Source: Frankiaceae bacterium
GTDB taxonomy: Bacteria > Actinomycetota > Actinomycetes > JAVEEJ01
Length of the DNA: 14,139 nt
Assembly: GCA_030840515.1 (NCBI GenBank)
Contig: JAVEEJ010000342.1
Coordinates: forward strand, 1 to 14,139
Direction: 5' to 3'
Part shown: piece after piece, positions 5,878 through 12,043 of the stretch
Layout: each line of letters starts with the position of its first letter
How positions within the stretch are numbered: position 1 is the first letter of the stretch
Position numbers and translations under genes: made by a program
Notes under the pieces: model-generated
Databases searched by the model: none
What the model was told of the DNA's origin: nothing
The model's input: the letters and a program-made list of their open reading frames with translations, nothing else

Positions 5878-7691
5878 GACCAGGAGTCGGGACCGGTAGC
5901 TCCGCGGCTCGAGCCATAGGGCGCGATGATCCGCACGCCGGAGGACTGCTCAGCGGAGCCAGCGCCCTGAGGATGAGCGGGCGCGGGATCGTCCTCCGCG
6001 GTCGAGGCTTGCGGCGCCGGCTCCTCGGTGGGGAGCACCTCCGACCCGGCGGGCTCAGCAGCCGGCTCGTCGTCCACTCGCAGCTGCTCGGAGCCAGCCT
6101 GCGGCACGGAGCCAGCCTGCGGCACGGACTCAGCCAGCGGCGCGGACCCGAACGACGGCTCTGGGTGGGGCAACGGCTCCTCCCGGGTGGGGGCCGCGAC
6201 CTCGGGCGCCGGGACGTCGTCGACGTCCGGTGGCGGGGGCACCGGACCGGACGCGCCCATGCCGCGCTCGTGGCCTGCCAGCCGTGAGGCGAGTGCGGCG
6301 GGTGGCGCGCTTCTCGTGTCGCGGCGGCGACGACCCCGGGCGCCGCCCTCCTCGTCGTAGTCGTCGTCGTCGTAGTAGTAGCCGCTCTCGCCCAACTGCT
6401 CATCCGAGCGATTCAGCACGAACCCCAGCGGCGTCCCGCCGACGCGCTTGATCTGCTCCACGACACGGTGCAGCTCGCTGCGGCGGGCGACCTTGGGATC
6501 GACCACGATGAGGACGCCGTCAACCTCGGTCGCGACGATCGTCACGTCGGCGCCGACCGAGACCGGCGGGCAGTCGATGAGCAGCACCTCGGCGTATGCG
6601 GAGAGCGCCCGCAGCCGTTGCCGGCTGGCCGCGAAGCTCAGCACCACGTCAGGGTCTGGGGGCCTCGGGCCTGTCGGCATGACGGCGAGTCCGACCATGT
6701 CGGTGGAGAGCACCGCGTCCTCGAAGCTCGCCTGGCCGCGTAGGTAGCTGGTGAGCCCGGGCGAGTGCCGGACCTGTCGCGCGTCGAGGCCGAGCCGGCG
6801 TCCCAGCGCGGGGCGGCGCAGGTCGGCGTCGACCAGGAGGACGGAGCCCTCGACCAGCGACACCGTGGCGAAGGAGCGCCCGAGCTCGGCGACGACGGTC
6901 GACTTGCCCTCCTCGGGCCGGCTGCTCGTGACAGCCACGGTCTGCAGCGCCACCTCCGTGGCGGAGAACTGGAGGTTGGCCCGGAGCACGCCCACCGCCT
7001 CGAGGAAGCGCACCCGGTCCGAGGGCGCGCTGCCCCGTCTCGGCAGCACCCCCAGCACCGGCAGCTCGAACTCCCGGCTGAGCCGCTCGAGGTTGCGAAC
7101 CCGGGTGTCGAGACGTTCACGCGCGATCGCGGCTGCGATGCCGAGCAGGGCACCGAAGACCAGGCCGACCAAGGTGTAGAGCGTGGGCTTGGGTCGCGCG
7201 GGGTTGCGCGGGACCGTCGCCCGGTCGGCCACGGACACCGAAGACGGGGCCGCCTGGGTCAGCTTCTGCGCGGCGTACGCGGTGAAGGTGCTCGCCCAGA
7301 CGTTGGCCAGCTCCTGGGCGTGCTTGGGATCGGGGTCACTCGCGGTCACCTCGATGAGCTGGGTCTCGGTCACCACCGAGAACGACATCGCGTCGCGGGC
7401 CTTCGTGGCCGAGATGGGGAACGACAGGTTCTCCACCACGATGTCGGCGACGTTCTGGCTGCCGACCAGGTTGCCGAGGGTGCGGGCGTAGAACTGGAGC
7501 GAGTCGGACAAGCCGAACTTGTCAGTCCCGTCGGGCTGGTTCACCACGAGCTTCGCCGTGGTCTCGTAGACGGGCGTCTCGCGCTTGCTGATCACGGCCA
7601 CCGTGAGGCCAACCAGCAGCGTCACCCCCGCCACCAGCCAGCGGCTGCGCCAGATGACCCGGCTCAGCGACTCGCGCCCTTCGGCTGCCAC
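5874..7691 (-). CDS. Polysaccharide chain-length regulator / bacterial tyrosine kinase (Wzz-Wzc type)
   Basis: A 605-residue fusion of a Wzz domain and a BY-kinase. A first membrane helix lies at about 18-35, an extracytoplasmic Wzz region at 36-169 with PRNPARPKPT just before the second helix (about 171-190), then a cytoplasmic CpsD/CapB-type ATPase. Walker A is SSRPEEGKST (256-265), Walker A' VLLVDAD (284-290), Walker B VLLID (369-373); GPRPPDPDVVL (341-351) is a typical loop. A tyrosine cluster ESGYYYDDDDYDEEG (435-449) directly follows the kinase and is the likely autophosphorylation site. An unusual Pro/Glu/Ala-rich tail of about 155 residues then runs to the end, with only Tyr592 in it. 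The GTG start has AAGGAGGG (7702-7695) close upstream. Such proteins control polymer length and export, often with a phosphatase, not seen here. It diverges from the glycosyltransferase at 7781. Confidence 0.9.
   Translation of the reverse strand: MAAEGRESLSRVIWRSRWLVAGVTLLVGLTVAVISKRETPVYETTAKLVVNQPDGTDKFGLSDSLQFYARTLGNLVGSQNVADIVVENLSFPISATKARDAMSFSVVTETQLIEVTASDPDPKHAQELANVWASTFTAYAAQKLTQAAPSSVSVADRATVPRNPARPKPTLYTLVGLVFGALLGIAAAIARERLDTRVRNLERLSREFELPVLGVLPRRGSAPSDRVRFLEAVGVLRANLQFSATEVALQTVAVTSSRPEEGKSTVVAELGRSFATVSLVEGSVLLVDADLRRPALGRRLGLDARQVRHSPGLTSYLRGQASFEDAVLSTDMVGLAVMPTGPRPPDPDVVLSFAASRQRLRALSAYAEVLLIDCPPVSVGADVTIVATEVDGVLIVVDPKVARRSELHRVVEQIKRVGGTPLGFVLNRSDEQLGESGYYYDDDDYDEEGGARGRRRRDTRSAPPAALASRLAGHERGMGASGPVPPPPDVDDVPAPEVAAPTREEPLPHPEPSFGSAPLAESVPQAGSVPQAGSEQLRVDDEPAAEPAGSEVLPTEEPAPQASTAEDDPAPAHPQGAGSAEQSSGVRIIAPYGSSRGATGPDSWS
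6091..6126 (-). repeat. Exact 18-bp tandem repeat, two copies
   Basis: The unit GAGCCAGCCTGCGGCACG occurs twice in a row (6091-6108 and 6109-6126). In the kinase tail this encodes the repeated SVPQAG hexapeptide (about residues 522-533). It suggests slippage growth of a disordered tail. Confidence 0.85.
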
Positions 7692-7780
7692 ACGCCCTCC
7701 TTGGACTCCGCCCGAGTCTATGGCGGCGGCGGCTCCCCGGTCGGCCGTTTCCGGTCGCGTCGACCTGCGACGATGCTGGC
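7692..7780. promoter_or_regulatory. Divergent promoter region between BY-kinase and glycosyltransferase genes
   Basis: An 89-bp gap between two genes starting in opposite directions. On the plus strand GACGAT (7769-7774) lies six bases before the GTG at 7781, a leaderless-type arrangement with no Shine-Dalgarno sequence. On the minus strand TAGACT lies about 30 nt before the kinase ribosome binding site AAGGAGGG. The two genes may therefore be expressed together. The -10 calls are by eye. Confidence 0.45.
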
Positions 7781-8887
7781 GTGTCCCGGCCGTTGCGCGT
7801 CCTGCACGTCGCGCAGCCCACCACCGAGGGCGTGGCGGTGATGACCGCGGCCATGGCGGCCGACCAGGTGACCCGCGGTTGGGATGTCGCCGTGGCCTGC
7901 CCAGGCACCGGCGACCTGCCCGCCTGGACCAGCGCCGGCGGAGCGCAGCACCTCCCCTGGGCCGCGGCCAGAAACCCCGGTGCGTCAGTGCCCCGGGAGG
8001 TCGCCGCCTTGCGCGGACTGATTGAGAGGTTCGGGCCCGACGTCGTGCACCTGCAGTCGTCGAAAGCCGGGCTCGCGGGAAGGCTGGCCATCCGCGGACG
8101 GATCCCGACCGTCTTCAGCCCGCATGCCTGGTCCTTCCTCGCGAGCGCCGGACCGCAGGCCTGGGCGGCCCTGCGCTGGGAGCGCTGGGCCACCCGCTGG
8201 ACAGCGGCCGTGGTCGCGGTCTCCGCCGCCGAAGCTTCCGCTGGCCAGGCAGCGGGCATCGAGGCGCGTTACGTGGTGGCGCGCAACGGCGTCGACCTCC
8301 AGCTGCACCCGGCGGCCGACGCGGCTGACCGGCGCGCGGCCCGCAGCAGCCTCGCTCTCGGTCCTGAGCCGCTGGCGGTCTGCGTCGGTCGCGTGTGCCG
8401 GCAGAAGGGCCAGGACCTGCTGCTCGCCGCCTGGCCGACCGTGCGCAGCGCGCTACCCGATGCGCTGTGCGTCCTCGTCGGAGACGGCCCCGACCTCGCG
8501 GCGGTGCAGAGCTCCCACGTGGCCGGCGTCCGCGCCGTCGGTCGGCGCGACGACGTGCCGTCGTGGCTCGCGGCGGCCGATGTCGTGGTGCTGCCGTCGC
8601 GGTGGGAGGGCCTCTCGCTGGCGATGCTCGAGGCGATGGCGGCCGGCCGAGCGCTCGTCGTCAGCGACGTCTCAGGCGCCACCGAGGCGTTGGGCGAGGT
8701 GAGTGCCGCCGTGCCCGTGGGCGACGTACCCGCTCTCGCAGACGCGGTCACCCAGCTGCTCGCAGACCCGCAACGGGCGGCGGCCGAGGGCGCCGCGCTG
8801 CGGCGGCGGGCGGAGGAGTTATTCGACCTGCGCCGCACCGCTGACGAGCTGGCCGCGGTCTACCTCGAGCTGTCCGGACGGCGCTGA
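7781..8887 (+). CDS. Glycosyltransferase, family GT4 (GT-B fold)
   Basis: A 368-residue retaining glycosyltransferase, probably cytoplasmic or peripheral to the membrane, moving a sugar from a nucleotide donor to a lipid-linked glycan. The N-terminal Rossmann half begins RVLHVAQP; PDVVHLQSSKAGLAGRL lies at about 86-102. The C-terminal half has CVGRVCRQKGQDLL (201-214) and the donor-site EX7E motif in PSRWEGLSLAMLEAMAAG, with Glu276 and Glu284. The GTG start has a -10-like GACGAT six bases upstream. It is a clear paralogue of the minus-strand gene at 9984-11078: both share HLxSSKAGLAGRL, PHxWSF, NGVDLxxHP, RQKGQ, LxAWPxVR and PSRWEGxSLxxLEAMAAGR. Its end overlaps the convergent neighbour by 28 bp. 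The sugar and linkage cannot be told from sequence. Confidence 0.9.
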   Translation: MSRPLRVLHVAQPTTEGVAVMTAAMAADQVTRGWDVAVACPGTGDLPAWTSAGGAQHLPWAAARNPGASVPREVAALRGLIERFGPDVVHLQSSKAGLAGRLAIRGRIPTVFSPHAWSFLASAGPQAWAALRWERWATRWTAAVVAVSAAEASAGQAAGIEARYVVARNGVDLQLHPAADAADRRAARSSLALGPEPLAVCVGRVCRQKGQDLLLAAWPTVRSALPDALCVLVGDGPDLAAVQSSHVAGVRAVGRRDDVPSWLAAADVVVLPSRWEGLSLAMLEAMAAGRALVVSDVSGATEALGEVSAAVPVGDVPALADAVTQLLADPQRAAAEGAALRRRAEELFDLRRTADELAAVYLELSGRR

Positions 8888-9987
8888 GCCGCCGCGTCCC
8901 GAAGGACGTCGACGAGCAGCCGTGCACACGCAGCGGCGTCGGGGTGGTCCGCGGTGAGCTCGCGCCCTGCAGTCCCCATCCGGACCCGTGTCGCCGGGTC
9001 GGTCAGGTCACCGAGCGCGCGGGCGATCGCCTCGATGTCGCCGGGACTGACGACAACTCCCGCCCGGTCCTCGAGCCGTCGGGCGACGGCGCTGCCGGCG
9101 ACGGCGACCACCGGCACGCCCGCCAGCATCGCCTCGAACGCCGCCGTGCCGAAGCCCTCCCGTGCGGGGTCACGGCGCGACAGCGGCCGGGTCAGGATGG
9201 CGAGCGCGTCGAAGCCGGCCAAGAGCCGCGAGACCTCGTCGACGTGACCGGCGAAACGAACCCGGTCGGCGACACCAACGCGCGCGGCCTCCCGGGCAAG
9301 TCGCGCGCCCTCCCCCGGGCTCGCCGGGTCGTCGTCCCCCAGCACCACCAGTTCCCACGCAGCAGCCTCGGGCTTGGCCAATGCCTCGATCGCGTCCTGC
9401 ACCGCCTTGAACGGCACCAGGCGCCCCGCCATCGCGAGCACCGGTGCATCCCCGAGGACAACACCACCTGCCGCGAGCAGCGCGCGTGCCTCGGGGCGAG
9501 TCAGCGGTGGCCGTGCGGGACGCGGCGGCGGGATGATCACCGCGTCGGCGCGCCGGGTCGCCTCCGCGAGCTCCTCGACCGCGGCGATGACCCGCGTGGA
9601 CATCAAGGCCACCGGCCGCGCCAGCGTCCCGTCGTAGTTGTGGTCGTGCTTGGCGAGGACAGAAGGGATGCGCAGACTGCGTGCGGCCGGAGCCGCGACG
9701 AGCTGCGCCTTCAGCACGTTGCCGAGGACGACGTCGGGACGAGTACGGCGCAAGTGCTGACGCAGCCTGAGCACCGCCCGCGCGAGGTCGAGGGGTGACC
9801 GCCCGACCGGGTCGACCGTCACCGTCGCCCCGAGCTCGCGGAGCTGACCGGCGAGCGGGCCGTCCGACAGCAGCACGGCGTCGACCTCGAGCCCGTCGGT
9901 CGCCGCGAGCAACGATCGCAACCACGACTCCGAGCCCCCGGTCCCACCGAACGCCGTGACGACGCAGACCCGCAGCCGCTCGCTCAT
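8860..9987 (-). CDS. Glycosyltransferase, GT4-like
   Basis: A 375-residue glycosyltransferase of GT-B fold. The N-terminus (RLRVCVVTAFGGTGGSESWL) has a glycine-rich loop usual for acceptor-side domains. LAMAGRLVPFKAVQDAIEAL (184-203) is the usual start of the donor domain, and REGFGTAAFEAMLAG carries the EX7E pair Glu277 and Glu285. Compared with the two neighbouring GT4 genes it is clearly divergent, so it probably adds a different sugar. The ATG start at 9987 overlaps the stop of the upstream glycosyltransferase as ATGA, implying an operon with coupled translation; a longer frame upstream of this ATG is Arg/Gly-rich shadow of the neighbour. Its 3' end overlaps the convergent gene by 28 bp. 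Confidence 0.88.
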   Translation of the reverse strand: MSERLRVCVVTAFGGTGGSESWLRSLLAATDGLEVDAVLLSDGPLAGQLRELGATVTVDPVGRSPLDLARAVLRLRQHLRRTRPDVVLGNVLKAQLVAAPAARSLRIPSVLAKHDHNYDGTLARPVALMSTRVIAAVEELAEATRRADAVIIPPPRPARPPLTRPEARALLAAGGVVLGDAPVLAMAGRLVPFKAVQDAIEALAKPEAAAWELVVLGDDDPASPGEGARLAREAARVGVADRVRFAGHVDEVSRLLAGFDALAILTRPLSRRDPAREGFGTAAFEAMLAGVPVVAVAGSAVARRLEDRAGVVVSPGDIEAIARALGDLTDPATRVRMGTAGRELTADHPDAAACARLLVDVLRDAAAQRRPDSSR

Positions 9988-11078
9988 CGGACGAGCTCCG
10001 CGCAGAGGGCGAGCACGCGCGCGAGGTGATCGCTCAGGTCGTGATCGCGTACGACGACCGCGCGGGCGGCGATGCCCTCGGCGGCGGCCAGTGCGGGATC
10101 GAGCAGACGCCGGACCAGCGCGCCCGCGAGAGCGTCCGCGTCGCCCAGCGGCACCACAGCCCCGACGTCGGGAGCGACCACCTCGGTCATGCCGGGCACG
10201 TCTGTCACCACGACGGACCGACCGGCCGCCATCGCCTCGAGCAGCGACAACGACATGCCCTCCCATCTCGAGGGGGCCGCGACGACGTCGGCTGCCGCGA
10301 ACCAGCGGCCGACCTCGGTGGACGCACCGGCGAACCGCACACCGTCGACGCGGCGTGCCCGCAGCGCCTCGTCGTCCGGCCCAGACCCGACCAGCGCGAG
10401 CTCAGCACCCGGCACCGCGACGCGCACCGCGGGCCACGCATCGAGCAGCCGGTGCTGCCCCTTCTGGCGGTGCAGCCGACCGACGCACACGACGAGCGGA
10501 ACCTCCGCGACCAGTCCCAGCTCAGCGCGCGCCGTCAGCCGATCAGTCGTGCTTGCCACCGGGTGGGCGCGCAGATCCACCCCGTTGGCGACGACCACGC
10601 AGCGCGCCCTGATGTGCTCGCGCTGCGCCACCTGGGCCTCTGCGCGGCTCACGCACAGCACGGCATCGGTCCACCGCGCCGCGAACCGCTCCCACCCGAG
10701 CGTCGCCCGGCGGACGGCCCCGGTGACCGCATAGAACGACCACGAGTGCGGTTGCAGCAAGGTCGGGATGCGGCGTCGGACGACGAGCCGCCCGGCGAGC
10801 CCGGCCTTCGACGAGTGCAGGTGGACCAACCCCGGCTCCACCGCGGCGACGACGTCCCGCAGCCGACTCAGCTCACGGGCAGTGGACAAACCCGGCTGAG
10901 GTCGGGCATCCCAGACGTGGTGGGTCGCGCCGCCGGCCAGCAACGCCTCGCGCCACGGCCCGTCGGCCGGCGCGGCCACCGCGACGTCCCACCCGGCGGC
11001 CACCTGCTCCCGGGTCAGGGCGGACAGGTAGCGCCCGACGCCGCCGTCGAGCGTCTCCGCCACGTGCAGGACCCGCAC
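9984..11078 (-). CDS. Glycosyltransferase, family GT4 (paralogue of the 7781 gene)
   Basis: A 364-residue GT4-type glycosyltransferase of GT-B fold. N-terminus RVLHVAETLDGGVGRYLSAL contains the glycine-rich loop; VHLHSSKAGLAGRL lies at about 85-98; VCVGRLHRQKGQHRLL (197-212) opens the donor half; PSRWEGMSLSLLEAMAAGR gives EX7E with Glu273 and Glu281. The start was placed at the GTG at 11078 because GGAGGAG (11089-11083) lies four bases upstream and the next residues match the start of the paralogue; the open frame continues about 630 bases further upstream but as shadow of the deacetylase gene. First gene of a two-gene minus-strand operon, diverging from the deacetylase with an 84-bp gap. The paralogue differs in the N-terminal loop (TEGVAV against GGVGRY), so the acceptors may differ. 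Confidence 0.9.
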   Translation of the reverse strand: MRVLHVAETLDGGVGRYLSALTREQVAAGWDVAVAAPADGPWREALLAGGATHHVWDARPQPGLSTARELSRLRDVVAAVEPGLVHLHSSKAGLAGRLVVRRRIPTLLQPHSWSFYAVTGAVRRATLGWERFAARWTDAVLCVSRAEAQVAQREHIRARCVVVANGVDLRAHPVASTTDRLTARAELGLVAEVPLVVCVGRLHRQKGQHRLLDAWPAVRVAVPGAELALVGSGPDDEALRARRVDGVRFAGASTEVGRWFAAADVVAAPSRWEGMSLSLLEAMAAGRSVVVTDVPGMTEVVAPDVGAVVPLGDADALAGALVRRLLDPALAAAEGIAARAVVVRDHDLSDHLARVLALCAELVR

Positions 11079-11150
11079 CGGGCTCCTCCCCGACCGACGA
11101 CGCGCAGTCGCGCCGTACTCGTTCCCCCGGTCGTCGATCCCCGGCGGCCC

Positions 11151-11156
11151 TAGTCT
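11151..11156 (+). promoter_or_regulatory. Putative -10 element for leaderless deacetylase gene
   Basis: CCCTAGTCT, then six bases (GCCCCG), then GTG 11163. The layout is nearly the same as before livH. The TAG of this hexamer is also an in-frame stop, so the deacetylase cannot start further upstream. No Shine-Dalgarno sequence is present. Confidence 0.55.
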
Positions 11157-11162
11157 GCCCCG

Positions 11163-11933
11163 GTGACCGCGCTCGGGTTCCGGCGGCGACCCGTGACGCT
11201 GATGTACCACGCCTTCAGCGTCGGCAAGGCCGCCCACGACCCCTACGACCTGCATGTCGACGTGGCAGCCTTCGAGGACCAGCTGCTCCGGCTTCGCGCG
11301 GCCGGATGGAAGGCGCTCGACCTCGACGGCTACCTCGGCTGGCGGCCCGGGGACCAACCCGGCTTCCTCGTCACCATCGACGACGGGTTCCAGTCGGCGG
11401 TGGACCTCGCGCTGCCGGTCCTGGCGCGACTCGGCGTGCCGTCGCTGATGATGCTGCCGGCGGGGCTGCTGGGATCCACCACGACCTGGCTCGAGGAGCA
11501 GCCGGACGCGCCGATCCTCTCCGCGGATGTCGTCCCGGACCTTGCCGCGGCCCGTATGGAGGTGGGCGGCCACGGCTGGGACCACCAGGACATGCGCACG
11601 CTGTCGGCGGCCGGCCTCGTCCAGCACACGACGGGCGTGGCCGAGCGGCTTCGGGAGCTGACGGGCGGCGGCGCGCCGCGCTCCTTCGCCTACCCGTTCG
11701 GCTGGCACGACACGGCGGCACGGGCGCAGGTCCGCGCCGCTGGGTACACGATCGGCTTCTCCGTGTACGACGACGCGGACGCCTACGCGATCTCGCGATG
11801 CGACGTGAAGCCCGACGACACGTGGGCGACGCTGCGTTGGAAGCTGGTGCCGGGCTACCGGCGGCTCTGGCGCGCAGCCGGTGCAGTGAAGCCACTTCGG
11901 TCCGGGCTGCGCCGAATGACCCAGCGGGGCTAG
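11163..11933 (+). CDS. Polysaccharide deacetylase, NodB-homology (CE4) family, no signal peptide
   Basis: A 256-residue NodB-fold enzyme expected to remove N- or O-acetyl groups from a sugar polymer or its precursor. VTLMYHAF opens the domain (11-18). Motif 1 is TIDDGF with Asp73 and Asp74 (catalytic base and metal ligand); motif 2 is GGHGWDHQDM with metal ligands His137 and His141; motif 3 is FAYPFGWHD (176-183). The later part, AAGYTIGFSVYDD, is also typical. There is no signal peptide or membrane helix, and an in-frame TAG at 11151 rules out an N-terminal extension, so it probably acts in the cytoplasm or on a lipid-linked intermediate, unlike secreted CE4 enzymes. It diverges from the glycosyltransferase pair and precedes the phosphatase gene by 110 bp. 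Confidence 0.88.
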   Translation: MTALGFRRRPVTLMYHAFSVGKAAHDPYDLHVDVAAFEDQLLRLRAAGWKALDLDGYLGWRPGDQPGFLVTIDDGFQSAVDLALPVLARLGVPSLMMLPAGLLGSTTTWLEEQPDAPILSADVVPDLAAARMEVGGHGWDHQDMRTLSAAGLVQHTTGVAERLRELTGGGAPRSFAYPFGWHDTAARAQVRAAGYTIGFSVYDDADAYAISRCDVKPDDTWATLRWKLVPGYRRLWRAAGAVKPLRSGLRRMTQRG

Positions 11934-12005
11934 CCCGCCCCGGGTACTCCAAGCGCTCTCCTCGGGGCAGACCGGACTATCGCTGCCTCAATCGCCGTTT
12001 CGTCC

Positions 12006-12018
12006 CTACCATCGGTAG
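12006..12018 (+). promoter_or_regulatory. Possible promoter with small dyad before phosphatase gene
   Basis: In the 110-bp gap after the deacetylase, CTACC (12006-12010) and GGTAG (12014-12018) form a short inverted repeat around ATC. It includes TACCAT (12007-12012), a -10-like hexamer, about 31 bases before the ATG. The ribosome binding site GAGGA lies at 12035-12039. No clear -35 box. The rest of the gap shows only the palindrome GGGCTAGCCC around the deacetylase stop. Confidence 0.35.
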
Positions 12019-12043
12019 ACCACCGTGACTCGTAGAGGACTGC

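Noticed and set aside
9988..10266. N-terminal extension of the glycosyltransferase ending at 8860
   Set aside because: The extra 93 residues are Arg/Gly-rich shadow of the upstream glycosyltransferase; the ATG at 9987 overlaps that gene's stop as ATGA and starts a proper Rossmann fold.
10026..11153. 375-codon plus-strand frame
   Set aside because: Antisense to the GT4 gene at 9984-11078, rich in Arg/His/Gln, with no domain features.
11079..11708. N-terminal extension of the glycosyltransferase ending at 9984
   Set aside because: It lies opposite the deacetylase and has no family similarity; GTG 11078 has a strong ribosome binding site and matches the paralogue's start.
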